From Batkoa obscura (lineage: Eukaryota > Entomophthoromycota > Entomophthoromycetes > Entomophthorales > Batkoaceae): 64,000 nt of DNA. Every line of letters begins with the position of its first letter. The first letter of the stretch is position 1. Made by a program: the position numbers and the translations under genes. The DNA lies in the NCBI GenBank assembly GCA_030770535.1, contig JASVEC010000013.1, positions 930,001 to 994,000 of the forward strand, written 5' to 3'. The notes under the pieces are model-generated. The model saw only the letters and a list, made by a program, of their open reading frames with translations, ran no database searches and was not told the origin of the DNA. Of the stretch, positions 32,682-45,450 are shown in pieces.

Positions 32682-33990
32682 TTTAATATTTAAAATTCAA
32701 CTGAAAGCATTTATACAAAAATTAATTTTAATTATTTTAAATTAACAAATAAAAATATTTAAAATAAAATAATATTTGATTTATTTTTATTTTTAAGTTT
32801 TTAACCTTTATTCTTTTATAAATTAAATTAATTTCATAAATAAATGTTTATTAAGCTTTTATAATATTTATAATAGAAATTGTATAGTTTATAGCTTTTT
32901 TTCAAATAATTTTTAATTTTTCTGAAAAAAATCCAATAAAAACTATTTATGTAAATTTTATATTTCTATTTAAATATAAAAAATCTTTAATTTCTTATTA
33001 TAAAAGATCAATAAGTTTAATAAATATTTGTAAATGTCTTTTATTTGGTTAGATACAAGTAATTACTTTATATGAATTCGAAAATTGTTTTTAAACTAAC
33101 AATTAATCAATATTGAATATAAAGAATTATCAAAATTTATTTTAAACTAAAATAATCAAGCTGTTTTGCTTTTAAAACGAGATGTATTTTTTTTAACAAA
33201 ATCAGCATTTTTTACAGTTAATAGCACTTAATGAAAAAAATGATAAAACTAAAAAGTACTTCAAAAGTAACACTTTGTGAATATTTTTTATCTTTTATTG
33301 CATTTATATTTTGAGTTTGCGTCAATTGATTCGATGCAAAAACTTCCAATCCAATCATCATTGAATTTTTTATCTTTTTAATTTGAAAGCCACTATTTAA
33401 AAATCAATGATTAAAATCCCATTCAAAATTAATAATCTCAATTTACTTATATAAAAAAATAAAAATCTCTTTCTATCTTCATTGAGTTTAAAATAAATTA
33501 ACTTTCTATCGTTTGAAAGCAATTTTATGAACTTTCTAGAATTTTACTTCAACAATGTTTTTTTAACTTTTATTGCATAAATTGATAGATGGAATAAATA
33601 TCTTTGTATCATTATACTTCTGTTTATCTTTTTTATTTAGAATACTATCATCAAGAAATGACTATTGAAAGCCGTTTACTTTATGGATATCTCATTAAAA
33701 TTTAACCCATCGTAATTTAAAATTCTTCAAAATAGAAAAAATTTTCATTTTAGCCAATCAAAAAATACGTTATCACTTTTGATTGGCATAAAATTTTTAC
33801 AATTTTCATGGGTAAAGGGTCGTATATAAATGACCTGAAATTTTCATTTTTGACTCGTTCTCTCTAACTTATTGTTTGTTTTGATAAAGCGTTTTTTTAA
33901 TAAAACCATTTATCATTTGTATATCAGCTTTAAGGTCGATTTAAACTCAACTCATTTTCTTAAACCCTACATCGAACAACCATTATTAGA
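32682..33990. other. Intergenic and RPS2 promoter region
   Basis: AT-rich. A degenerate MITE-1 remnant can be made out at about 33181-33258. The last 240 bases hold the RPS2 promoter with paired CCAAT boxes and a TATA-like element. Confidence 0.45.
33753..33830 (+). promoter_or_regulatory. RPS2 promoter: inverted CCAAT pair and TATA-like box
   Basis: GCCAATCAAAA (33753-33763) and its exact complement TTTTGATTGGC (33777-33787) form an inverted pair of CCAAT boxes. TATATAAA follows at 33823, about 160 bases before the ATG. The arrangement would suit a CCAAT-binding (Hap/NF-Y) complex; this is inference. Confidence 0.5.
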
Positions 33991-34788
33991 ATGGCTGACA
34001 GTGCTGTAGCCGATACTCGTGGCTCCCGTGGTGGATTTGGTCGTGGTCGTGGAGCTGGTGGCCGTGGACGTGGTCGTGGTGGCCGTGGACGTGGTGGCCG
34101 TGGAAGACAAGAAGAAAAGGAATGGGTCCCAGTTACTAAGCTTGGACGTCTTGTCAAAGATGGTAAGATCAAATCCATTGAACAAATTTACCTTTTCTCT
34201 CTCCCAATTAAGGAGTTCCAAATCGTTGATTTCTTTTTACCAAAACTTAAGGATGAAGTCATGAAGATTATGCCAGTTCAAAAACAAACTACTGCTGGTC
34301 AACGTACCCGCTTTAAGGCTTTCGTTGTCATTGGTGATGGTGATGGTCATATTGGTCTTGGTGTTAAGTGCTCTAAGGAAGTAGCTACTTCTATTCGTGG
34401 TGCAATTATTCTTGCTAAACTTTCTATTATTCCAGTTCGTCGTGGTTATTGGGGAACTAATCTTGGTGAACCCCATACCGTACCAATTAAGGTCACTGGT
34501 AAGTGTGGTTCCGTTATTACTCGTTTAGTACCAGCCCCACGTGGTACTGGTATTGTTGCTGCACCAACTCCAAAGAAGGTACTTCAACTTGCTGGTATTA
34601 CTGATTGTTATACCTCCTCCCGTGGTTCTACCAGAACTCTTGGTAACTTTGTTAAAGCTACCTTTGCTGCTATTGGTAACACCTACGCTTTCCTCACCCC
34701 AGATCTCTGGACTGAAACTAAGTTCTCTAAATCACCATACCAAGAATTTACTGATCATCTTGCTAAAACTCATAAGAAGAAATATTAA
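33991..34788 (+). CDS. RPS2: 40S ribosomal protein S2, uS5 (265 aa, intronless)
   Basis: Component of the small ribosomal subunit near the mRNA entry and decoding site. The N-terminus carries an Arg/Gly-rich RGG tail (residues about 11-39, [12 protein letters not shown]), typical of eukaryotic S2 and a target of arginine methylation. The S5 double-stranded RNA-binding fold follows ([20 protein letters not shown]), then the C-terminal S5 domain with [20 protein letters not shown] and [20 protein letters not shown]. The usual ending near the C-terminus, [13 protein letters not shown], is present. It is complete. Codon use is clearly biased toward C-ending and GGT/CGT codons compared with its AT-rich neighbours, as expected for a highly expressed gene. 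The open frames seen on the other strand here are shadows. Confidence 0.98.
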   Translation: MADSAVADTRGSRGGFGRGRGAGGRGRGRGGRGRGGRGRQEEKEWVPVTKLGRLVKDGKIKSIEQIYLFSLPIKEFQIVDFFLPKLKDEVMKIMPVQKQTTAGQRTRFKAFVVIGDGDGHIGLGVKCSKEVATSIRGAIILAKLSIIPVRRGYWGTNLGEPHTVPIKVTGKCGSVITRLVPAPRGTGIVAAPTPKKVLQLAGITDCYTSSRGSTRTLGNFVKATFAAIGNTYAFLTPDLWTETKFSKSPYQEFTDHLAKTHKKKY

Positions 34789-35672
34789 ATCGCTCTTTGA
34801 GTATTGAAATTCTTTTATAAATAAAAATTTATTTCAAAATTTCAAAATTTGAGTTTTTTGGTTAAATATTTAATTTTAAACCGAAATTTTCAAGTGCTTT
34901 TTATTGTATTTATTTTGAATGTAAAGTCCTTTTATAACTATATTTTAAAGCAAGTCTAATTTATTGTTTTTTTATTTACTTCATCTTCCATCTTTTATTT
35001 TTCTTTATCAATATGAAATTATAGTTTAGTTTAAAAATATCCCATTGTCTCATACAATCCTATTCTTTTTATATTTTAATCATTAAATAGGATTAGTTGA
35101 GCAGTAGAAAACATAGCGAATAATATCAAGTTTTACCAAAATTTTGAGTCTAATTAGAAAAAAAATCAAATATATCTTACTTCAATATATTTAACACAAG
35201 TATTTTGAAATTTGTCTAGTTTTGAGCTACACTCCTTTTCTAACGCTTAGTTTACTTTGATGTTTTAATTTTTAGTCATTTTAATTTAATTTAAATAAAG
35301 TTTAAATTCTTAGTTTAATTTTTACTTAGTTTTTTGAATTCATTAATATAATTTTACTTAGATTACAAAAATGAACTTGAAAATAATTAAGCAAAAATTT
35401 AAAAAATAAATTCAATTTTATTTATTTGTTTATAATTTTGTAAAATTGATTTTTTATTTAACATTATAATAATTTTAAAAATTAAGTTTTTAAATTAATT
35501 CTAAGTTTTATTTCAGTTTAAGTTAATAATATTTAATTATTTAAAACAAATCAACATTAGTATTAATAAATGAGAATATATTAATTTAATCTTTTTTTAT
35601 ATTAATACATTTAAAACCAATAATTATCATATTTCAATTAAGATAGTAATTAAACTAGTTAAGCAAAACAGA
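34789..35672. other. Intergenic, no gene seen
   Basis: AT-rich spacer downstream of RPS2, leading into a MITE-1 and a solo LTR. No coding or structural signal recognised. Confidence 0.4.
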
Positions 35673-35779
35673 ATATGGGGCTGTTTTTTTTGGCTTCATT
35701 ATTTTTTTCGTTTTTTAAGCGCTATTTGAGCAGAAAAATTGTTAGTAAAATTCTTAAACACAAAAATACATCCCCATAT
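35673..35779 (+). mobile_element. MITE-1 copy
   Basis: ATATGGGGCTGTTTTTTTTG...ACATCCCCATAT with the TTTTAAGCGCTATTTGAGCA core. Standard structure. Confidence 0.85.
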
Positions 35780-35794
35780 ATAAAATTAAAACTT

Positions 35795-36227
35795 GATTAT
35801 AACACAACAATCACTTAAGTTGCTGTATTCTCAAGTTCAAATACAATCAATTCAGAGTCCTTTATTTTGATTTGCTGCGAGAATTTATAACTTCATATTG
35901 CAAACAATATTATCCTCTCGTTTTGATATCCATACTTATTGGAGTATAAAAGAGATTCTTCAATATGATAACTCGAGGCTTTTTTAATTGGATTACTCCC
36001 TGATAACGTATCGTTAATAAAGTCACTAAGTCTTTCTGACAACATCTTATATAGATTTTACGGTAGTATCTTCCATTGTATTTGTTTACATAATTCGTAG
36101 CTTATTACGTACTATTTCTATTAAGTTAAGTCTATCTTAGTTATATAAACTAAGACCGTTCGACTCAAGGCAAGTTAATTAAGCAAGAGTAGCTTTTAAC
36201 TTCGACCACTAAGTATCAACTTTCACA
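35795..36227 (-). repeat. Solo LTR of the Ty3/gypsy family (inner edge clear, outer edge eroded)
   Basis: The reverse-oriented LTR ends at 36227 with AACTTTCACA. It shares GACCGTTCGACTC and ATTACTCCCTGATAAC with the other copies. Its left 50-100 bases are too diverged to place the boundary; 35795 is an estimate. It directly abuts the truncated MITE-1 at 36228. Confidence 0.75.
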
Positions 36228-36311
36228 TCATTACTTTTTCTATCTTTTAAGCACTATTTGAGTGGAAAGATTGTCAGTAAAATTATTAAACAAAAAAATA
36301 CATCACCATAT
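36228..36311 (+). mobile_element. MITE-1 copy lacking its first 20 or so bases
   Basis: Begins at TCATTACTTTTTC and ends ACATCACCATAT. The missing end coincides with the LTR boundary. Confidence 0.75.
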
Positions 36312-36578
36312 ATTTGATTTAGTTTTATTAATTAAAAAAAATTGAATTTAGTTTTAGTTGTTATAAAATAATTTATACTTTATAAACTTAATATTTTAAT
36401 AAACAAGTAATTATTTCTTCATTATATATATTAGTTTAAAAAAAAGTATTAATATAATAATTGAAGCATACTAAAACAGCATAAACTCAAAATATCTTTA
36501 AATTTCATAAGAAATATTCAATTCTTTATAAACAAATAAAAACTACTTTTTATTTTATCAATTTATCAATCATTCAAC

Positions 36579-38071
36579 TTAAAGATTAGACTGTTGAGCT
36601 TGTTTCGCTTCATTAACTTTATCATGGTATAATTTAATAGCTCTTTGCCACACGGGGGAAGTATTTTTATGTTTAAGTGCTAATAAAGTAGGTAATAAAT
36701 CTTTAGAAAAAGCAATGGAAGCTTCTCTTGGTAACATAGTAGGAAGATGATCAATAGCTACTACATTAAGTGTAGGTCCATTTGAATTATTAACTTCAAT
36801 ATATGGATGATCAAATGTAGTTCCTTGATGATAAACTGGCACTGGATTATTGGGCGATGTATAATCACATGATACATCAACTAATACTTTTAAATTTCTT
36901 GATGGGTTATTAATTGTTTCTGAAGTTATAAAAGAGGGGATCTTTTTAGTGAGATAAATACAATTAACAAAAATGTCTGCTTCTAATATTTCTGAAAATG
37001 GTCCTCCTTTTTTAGTCTCTTCTAAATCCCATTTTAATAAACTTTCACTAATAATAAATTATGTTACTTAGTTATTGAAGTTATAAATTAATTTAATTTA
37101 CCTTGGAATTCCAACTGCAGTAGCAAAATCTACAGCACCTTTACCACAACGACCTAAAGCTCCCATTACCATAACTTTAGGATATTTGCCATTGTTTACT
37201 TTTACTAATAAAAATAAGAATAAAAATTAAGTTATTAATATTATTAATTGGAATTAATTTACCAGCTGAAGCTAAACGAGATTTAATAGAATTAATTAAT
37301 TCAGTTTCATTTGGATATGGTTTAATTGGAGGATATTCCCTATAATAATAATAATAATAATAATAAATATATATATATATATATTAATTTAAATAAAAAA
37401 TAAAATAATTTATAATTAAATTACCCTAAAGATTTATCAGTTTTATAACACCATAAGTCAATACCAACAGCAGAACCAGTAAAACCAGCATGATAACCAA
37501 AGGCAGCTACTCTACGTCCTAATTAAAATAAATTAAAATAAATTAAAATTTTTATTAAAAATAAAATTTACCGATATCATCAACTAAAAACTCTAAATCA
37601 AGAATAGTACCACTACCATCTGTAAATCTTTTAATTAATTGTTTCCATCCTGTTTGTTCTTTAAAACAATGAGCAAAGAAAATATGTTCATGTTTCAATG
37701 GACTATCTCCTTCTGGTAATTCTTTTAATCCAATTATAATTGTATCTAAACTAGCATCTTTTTCCCAAGTTTCGGATTCTACAATTTTACACCCTACTCT
37801 ATTTATTAAATAATATTAAATTCAATATAAAATAAAAGTATTTGAATATTAAGATTTACTTTTCATATTCTGAATCTTTAAAGAATCTTGCATTTGATTT
37901 TTCTACAGTGATATCAAAGCCTATATATCTATGTTAGTATATATATTTTATAATTAGAGTCTATCTTAATTACTTACCATTTTGTAATAACATTTTACAA
38001 GCTTCTGGAGATAAAGCAGCCCTATGTTCCATAGGTTTAACTTCATGTCTTAACCATAATTTAATACTCAT
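36579..38071 (-). CDS. LYS1: Saccharopine dehydrogenase, NAD+, L-lysine-forming (374 aa, 7 exons)
   Basis: Last step of the alpha-aminoadipate pathway: saccharopine + NAD+ to lysine + 2-oxoglutarate (EC 1.5.1.7). Exons on the minus strand: 38071-37978, 37920-37860, 37798-37572, 37518-37425, 37339-37263, 37204-37102, 37047-36579; introns 53-85 bases, phases consistent. The start MSIKLWLRHEVKPMEHRAAL is the family N-terminus. HIFFAHCFKEQTGW and FLVDDIGRRVAAFGYHAGF mark the catalytic domain. GALGRCGKGA (exon 6) is the NAD-binding glycine motif. DVSCDYTSPNNPVP and VAIDHLPTMLPREAS are near the C-terminus. Length fits yeast Lys1 (373). The fourth intron contains a (TAATAA)n/(TA)n microsatellite. 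This gene is the strongest evidence that the host is a fungus. Confidence 0.96.
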
Positions 38072-38843
38072 TTTTTTTAAATATTATATACTTTTTTAAA
38101 ATAAAATAAAATAAAACAGAATAAAATTATTGGAATAAATAGTTAATCATCTACATTTATATACTTTTTTTTCAATATTTATTTTTCTCACCCAAGAAAA
38201 AGATGACTTTAAATAGCCAATAAAATTTATTCTATCTTCAATCAAATGATTTGGACCACGTCATTGTTATTCATTTTTAGTCATGTTATTTAAGCTATTT
38301 TTTATTTTGTAGAGGAAAATAAATTTAATAGGGATGGATAAAGTTGGATTATTAAAGTTACGGGTTTTATTAGAATAAACTTTTAAGAAGATGTTTTAAT
38401 TTTAATATCTTTGAACTTTTATTTTCTAGGTTTCATTAACTAAGTTATTGACACTTGTCACCTGTTTATTTGATTTTCAATTCCAGATAAAAAGATGACT
38501 ATTTTAAATATAAATTAATAATGAAGATTCATAAATAAAATGAATTGACGATAGTTTAAAAGGATTATTATTTATTATAGATTGATTTACAATTTCATGT
38601 TTCTCATTGTTTCTCATTGTTTTAAGTGCTAATCAAAATTTTTTAGTTTGAATTGAAACGTAATAAAGTTATGCTTCTTATATTCATATTAAAAGAACTT
38701 AATTACAAATTAAAAACAGTAAATGGCATTTAATTGTAAGTTGTTCTAGATGATATAAATTAGATTGATATTTTTAAATAAAAAAATTTAGATTATCTTT
38801 GAAATTAAGATGAAATAATTAATAATCTTGATTTAATAATTTG

Positions 38844-38952
38844 ATATGTGGGGAAGTATTTTTTTGTTTAAGAATTTTACTAACAATCTTTCCACTCAAA
38901 TAGTGCTTAAAAGATAGGAAAAGTAATGAAACCAAAAAAAACATCCTCATAT
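38844..38952 (-). mobile_element. MITE-1 copy
   Basis: ATATGTGGGGAAGTA...ACATCCTCATAT, with CACTCAAATAGTGCTTAA core. Reverse orientation. Confidence 0.82.
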
Positions 38953-39358
38953 TATCAACATCAATTTATTAAAAAGTAAAAGATTGATAGAAAGATCATT
39001 TTAATATACTCGATTAAAAGTTTAATTAAATGTTAATATCTTTATATGAGATATAATTCTAAACTATTAAATTAAAAACTAACTTGATATTAAAATTTAA
39101 TATAACAATTGAAAACTAAAAAATTGTTATTTTTAAGATTAATAATTCAACATCTTCTATTATCTATTATCTATTATCTATTATTATTAAAAATATTATT
39201 AAAACAAAATTATTATCTTATTGAAATCAAGTAATTATATTATTTTTTTACTAATTAATGAATCAAATAAAAGCTTTTTTTTTAATTGAATATTTTTGTT
39301 CACTTTTTAAGTAGTTAAACTTCTATAATAAAAATCTTGTTTTTTAAAAAATTCATTA

Positions 39359-39462
39359 AATAAGGATGTTTTTTGGCTTCATTACTTTTTCCATTTTTTA
39401 AGCGCTATTTGAGTGGAAAGATTGTTAGTAAAATTATTAAACAAAAAAATACTTCTCCATAT
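39359..39462 (+). mobile_element. MITE-1 copy
   Basis: ATAAGGATGTTTTTTGGC...ACTTCTCCATAT with the TTTTAAGCGCTATTTGAGTG core. Confidence 0.82.
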
Positions 39463-40050
39463 GCTGTATTTTTCTAGTTATACCTTCCTTCTATATATTA
39501 TTTTTTTCAACTTTTTAGCTTATATTGAATAGGATTCCAATCTAAAAGTTGAACTTCATTTATATTAATTTTAATGAATTTTATTAGTTAAAACAAAATA
39601 AAACTATTCTATCATTATCTTTTTTTAAAATTAAAGTATACTTTATTGTTTTTAATTAAAGTTTGAACTAAAGAAAAGTGACAATAACTAGAAAAATAGG
39701 TTATTTTCTTTATTAAAGTTATCACTAATATCGATTTTCTACCTAGTTTTATTAATATTTTTTTACTTTATTATTTAATAAAATAAATCGATATTCACAT
39801 ATCAATCTTGATTTTCTATGTTCATTTTAAATCAAATTAATAACAATATTAGTAAATATCGAATACAATATATATAATAGTGCTTTTAATTTTAAACATT
39901 AACAAAATTGATTTTACTCAAATAGTTAAATTTGTACCAAATTAAGTAAATCATTAGTTATGACCAAAGGGAAGAAATTTTGATTGAATTTCAGTTTATA
40001 AAAACCTCGTTTAAGTTCCATTTTAACATTTTTTAATTCTATTTTCCAAA

Positions 40051-43000
40051 ATGGCATCAATAAACAAATTAATGTTAAAAGGGATTCGTTCTTTTGATCC
40101 AGATAAAGAAGCAACAATTCATTTTTATTCACCATTAACATTAATTGTAGGTCAAAATGGGGCAGGGAAAACAGTAAGTTATTTTAAATTTTAAATTTTA
40201 AATTTTATAAAGAATCAAATTAAAAGTTTAAACAATATTGTTAGACAATTATTGAAGCATTAAAATATGCGACTACAGGTGATTTACCACCGAATAGTAA
40301 ATCGGGTGCTTTTATTTATGACCCTAAAGTAAGTGAAGAATAGAATTAAAATTGGAAACTATATAACTAATTCATATTAAATAGATAGCTAAAAGAAATG
40401 AAATAACTGCTCAAGTTCGATTAGGATTTCAAAGTTTAAATGGAAAACAAATGGAATGTTTAAGGAGTATTATGTTAACTAAAAAAAGAACAACTCAAAC
40501 TCAAAAGACGCTTGAAGCTATATTATATACTTATGACAAAGAATTAGGACAGGTAAAAGTTTTATTATTGTTTATTAAATAGTTCAAGGTTGATCTATTT
40601 AATTTTATTAGCAAACTAGTATTACAGCTAGATCATCAACTTTAGATGCCGATATGCAATTGAATTTAGGTGTTTCTAAAGCTATTTTAGATAATGTCAT
40701 TTTTTGTCATCAAGAAGAATCTAATTGGTAATTATCATTACAAATATAAAATTATACTAGAAACATTAATTTGATATAATAGGCCTTTATCAGAACCTTC
40801 GGTATTAAAGAAGAAATTTGATGATATATTTTCAGCTACAAAGTAATTTGTATTTTATTTTAATTTTAATTTTAATTTTAATTTTTAGATATACTAAAGC
40901 GTTAGAAAGTTTAAAAACTAGTATTAAAGAAACTAAAGCTAAACAAAAAGAACATGATGCTGAATTAAAAGTAACTAATGATGGAAAGAGAAAATTTGAA
41001 AAAGTAAAAAATCAATAATAATAAGCAAATACCAATAAACTAACAGATATTTTAGTTACAGCATGATAGTGAAAGCAATTTAAAAGATATGGAAGATAAA
41101 AATTCTATTATTTCAGAATTAGAAATTAATTTAGCTACTATTGAAACTGAAGTGGATAATTTTCAATCAGAATTAAGAGAACGTAATAAAGCATTAGAAA
41201 GAGTTAAAGAAATTGAAAAAGAACTGATATTTCATGAAAATACTATTAAAGAATTAGATAAAAATAGGAACAAAATGGAAGGTAATCAGTTTATTGAGTG
41301 TAATAATAAGATAAGATTAATTTCTATTTAAATTTATATAGGTGATAAAGAACAACTTTTATTAATGAAACAAAAAGAACATCATGAGTTAGAAAGGGAT
41401 GAAATTGAATTGAATCAATTAAAAAATGAACAAGCTAAATTCAATGAAACAATTCAATCTACTCGAGATAAATCAAGTAGTTTAAAAAGTGAACAAGGAA
41501 AATTACAAGCTATTGTTGAGGTAATAGAATTTATATTTAAAAAGTAAACTATTTTAAATTAATAATAAACTATTTTTATTAGAATCATAACAAAATCTAT
41601 GAAGAAAAAAATTTATTACTAGAAAAAATTAAACAAAATTTTGCAAATGATGAGTTATTTGATAATAATCAAGTATTCGATGATGATGATCAATATACTA
41701 AATTTATTATTGAATGTTTAAAAAATTCATTGAGAAATACGAATGCAGAATTTAAAAGTAATAAAGTAAGTTATGAATTATTAATTAAAAAATAGATTTT
41801 TAATAATGTATATTTAAATTTATAGGAAAGTATTAGAAATAAAGAAATTGAAATTAATCAATCTTTAACCGAATTAAGTTCAAAATTAATCAAATCAAAA
41901 TCTGATATTATTAGTTTTAATGATTCTTTAGTAATGATTTTATTCCATTTTTTTATGTAATTTTTAATATTTATTGTCTTTAGAAAAAAAAAGATTTAAA
42001 AATGAGTAATTTACATAAAGAAATAACAACATTCGATAAAGAAGAAGCAGAAGTTGATATTATTAAAGAAAAGATAGAAACAAAAGTAATTTTCATATAA
42101 TTTATATAAAATTTAATAATATTAATAAAAACTTTGATATAGAAAAGGGAAATTGAGGTTATCAAAAAAGAAATTAATGAAAAAAAATATACCAATTTAA
42201 TTTCTGAAAAAAATACTAAATTAATGGAATTAGAAAAAGAATTATTTACGTTATCCAGTCAAACAGTAGCTAATAATTCAACAATGGAAATTCAAATTCA
42301 AATTCAAATATTAAAAATTCAACGATTGAATATAGAAGAACAAATTAAAATGATGTAAAAAATTTATCTTTATAGATCTAAAGAGAAGTTTATTAATTTA
42401 TTTCTTTTATTTCTTTTATATAGTATTGAAATTTATGGTCAACAATTTGAACGTGTATTAAATCATATGCCATTACCAAGAAATGCTCAAAGGCAAGTAG
42501 AATTAGCTAAAAGGTAAATAAGATTTTATTTTTATTTTTATTTTTATTTTTATTTTTATTTTTATTTTTATTTTTATTTTTATTTTTATTTTATAATATT
42601 AATAATTAATTCAATTAATTTTTATCTTTTTAGTGTTAAACAAGATGAATTAAAGGACACTAATACAAAATTAGAAAGATATCAAAAAAATCAAATTACT
42701 GCTGAAACTAAATTAACTATTTATAAAACTATTATGGAAGAAAAAAAAGTGAAGGTGAATGGTAAGGAATAAAGTTGATTATTTTAATTTAGGTTGACTA
42801 TTTTTTTATATAATAATAGAATATTCAAAACAATGTCGCATGTTATGTGATAATGCTAGTTTTCCTTTAGTATTACAAAGTGCTGAATCGGAATTAGAAG
42901 AGCTTAAAAGGTATAAATTTAAATTTAATAGGATTTATTATACTAATAATTTATATTAAGAAATGTCAATGAATTAAAAGGGGAAGACTCCGCTATTAGA

Positions 43001-45450
43001 AATTATTTCTCAGAATTTAATAATTCAGAAATATCAACCGATAATTGTCCAGCATGTCAACAAGATATTGACCCTAAAATTAAAAAGAAACTCAATCTTG
43101 AGTATCCCAATCATATACCAAAGATTCGTCAATTAGAAAAAGAAATTATGAATAAAGAATTGAAATTACGAGAATTAAGAGAATTTTATCCCAATTTTCA
43201 GTTAATGAAGAAAATTCAAAATCAAGAAATTTCAGAATTGGAAAACGAACTTGTTATTAATGAAGCTAATGGAAAACATTTTAAAAATGAATATAATAAA
43301 TTAAAAATAATTTATGAATCTCAATTGAAGGATTTGGAAATATTATTAGAGTTGTCTTTTGTTTCTAAAGAATTAGAGAAAGCAGATAAATTGAAAGATT
43401 CACTCGATATTAAATTAAGAAGGTCGAATAATAATATAGCTAATGCAAGTCCAAATTCAGCAAATGAAATTAATGAAGATTTACCAAAATTAATGTAAAT
43501 TATAATAATTATAATATGATAATTTATTTAGTTTATTTAGTAATGAATTGAGAAATGAAATTCATCAACTTAAAGAAGAATTAAAAGGAAAAGAAAAGAA
43601 GTTAATTGAATTAGAAAAAGAAATTCAAAAATTCAAAGAAAAATTATTTTATATTCATAATAAATCACAGAAAAAAGAAGAAAATCAAAAAGAAATAATT
43701 AATTTAAAAAAAGAAAAAGAGAGTTTATTGAAATTAATTAAAGTAAGTTGAAGTTAAATTAATAATAATTTTATGTTTTTAATATATATATATATTTATA
43801 TTTATATTTATGTTTAGGAATCTGAAAAAGAAAAATTGGAACTTGAACCTCAAGTAGAAGAAAAACGTAAAAATATTAATTTAATTCATCAGGAATTGGA
43901 TACTTTAGATAAGATGAATCAAAAAAAGATATTAAAATATCAACGTTATTTAAATCAATTATCACAAATACAAGTTACTCTTGATAAGTCAAATATTGTA
44001 GAAAGAACTGAAGAACAGAAATTAAATCAAAAAGAACAAGAAGAAAATAAAAGTATAATTGATAAAATACAATTAAAATTACAAAAAGTAGAAAGTGAAA
44101 TGGAAAAAATTAAGAACAAAATTAATAATACAACTTCATTTGAAAGAGATATTATGGATAATATAAACTATTTGGAATTAAATGAAAAAATAACCGAATT
44201 AAAAAAAGAATTAATAACTTATAACAATTCAGTTAATATTAATGAAATTGCTCATTTAAATCGACAATTGGATCAATTAAAAGCAGATTCGAAAAATTAT
44301 GAAAATAAAGTAAGTTATTATTTAAGATCAAAAAGTATATTTTAAAATTCAATTGATTTTTTTATTTTATAGAAAGCACGATTGGGTGGAGAAGTTAAAA
44401 TGTTAAAAACACAAAATTTAAAAATTAATGCAGAGATCCAAAGTTCATATAAAAATGCTCATAAAGAACATCAACAACAGATGGTCAAATGTTGTGTAAG
44501 TTTTTATTTCATAAATACGAATTAAACGATATAGGTTATCTAATGAAAAATATAATTGAATTTAGATTAATGAACTCACTGTTAAAGATTTAGAATTATA
44601 CTCTAAAGCTTTGGATACGTAAGTAGAATTATTGATTGAATTTAATTTTTTTTTAATATTAATATTAATATAAACATATACATATATAAATATAAATATA
44701 TATATAGAGCTATTTTGAAATTTCATTCTATTAAAATGGCGGAGATTAATCGAACAATACAAGATTTATGGACAGAAACTTATTATGGATCAGGTATCAA
44801 ATATTTTATTAACTTTTATTTAAAGCTTCAATTTATAATTATATCTTTATTGATTTTATTAGATATTGAAACGATTAAAATCAGTTCAGATACAGAAAAT
44901 GTACGTGGTGGACGATCATATAATTATCGAGTAGTAATGGTTAAAGATGGAGCTGAATTAGATATGCGAGGTCGATGTTCAGCAGGACAAAAAGTATTAA
45001 CATCTATAATTGTACGTTTAGCTTTAGCTGAAGCATTTGGTAGCAATTGTGGTATCTTAGCATTGGATGAACCCACCACCAATTTAGATAAACAAAATAT
45101 TCAATCGTTAGCGGAATCGTTGGGAAAGTAAGTATTATTTTTATTAGATAGAAGTAAACATTATAAGTTTGATTTCGATTACTAATGTTTTTATTATATA
45201 TTAGTATTATTGAAGCTCGACAAAGTCAAAAAAATTTTCAATTAGTAATTATTACTCATGATGTGGAGTTTACTTCCCATCTTTCTAAATCCAATTTTGC
45301 AGATTATTATTGGATTGTTAAAAAAGGAGAAAAGTAAGTTTTTTTATTTTTGATGTAACAAGGTTAAGGTATTGACAATGATTATTTTTAACTAGTAAAA
45401 CTTCGACCATTCAAAGGAACAATATTGAAAATTTGTATGAGGATCAATAG
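40051..45450 (+). CDS. RAD50: RAD50 DNA repair ATPase (1306 aa, 24 exons)
   Basis: SMC-like subunit of the Mre11-Rad50-Nbs1/Xrs2 complex for double-strand break sensing, repair and telomere upkeep. Exon ends worked out by hand: 40051-40173, 40245-40328, 40385-40552, 40612-40727, 40783-40842, 40889-41003, 41056-41281, 41342-41520, 41583-41765, 41826-41930, 41984-42085, 42143-42354, 42424-42513, 42634-42761, 42820-42910, 42961-43494, 43541-43742, 43818-44309, 44373-44495, 44566-44618, 44708-44793, 44863-45127, 45205-45333, 45396-45450. All phases agree. Walker [10 protein letters not shown] spans the first intron (about residues 33-41). Two long coiled coils flank the zinc hook CPAC (about 690-693). 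The signature CSAGQKV is near 1198 and Walker [10 protein letters not shown] near 1223, then VIITHD. The total equals the family length (about 1312). Confidence 0.97.
42524..42592. repeat. Microsatellite (TTTTTA)n in RAD50 intron 13
   Basis: About eleven units of TTTTTA. It makes this intron 120 bases, twice the length of most others in the gene. Confidence 0.85.

Larger units (their letters stand above)
38072..40050. other. Divergent intergenic region between LYS1 and RAD50
   Basis: Two kilobases of AT-rich sequence shared as upstream region by LYS1 (left) and RAD50 (right). It contains two MITE-1 copies (38844-38952, 39359-39462) and a short CTATTATCTATTATCTATTA repeat near 39160. No gene is seen. 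Confidence 0.45.

Noticed and set aside
33960-34264. Proline/threonine- or valine-rich ORFs overlapping RPS2 on both strands
   Set aside because: They are shadows of the Arg/Gly-rich repeat of RPS2, which has low stop density in all frames.
37341-37395. (TAATAA)n/(TA)n array as a possible regulatory or CRISPR-like repeat
   Set aside because: It is a simple microsatellite inside LYS1 intron 4 with no spacer structure.
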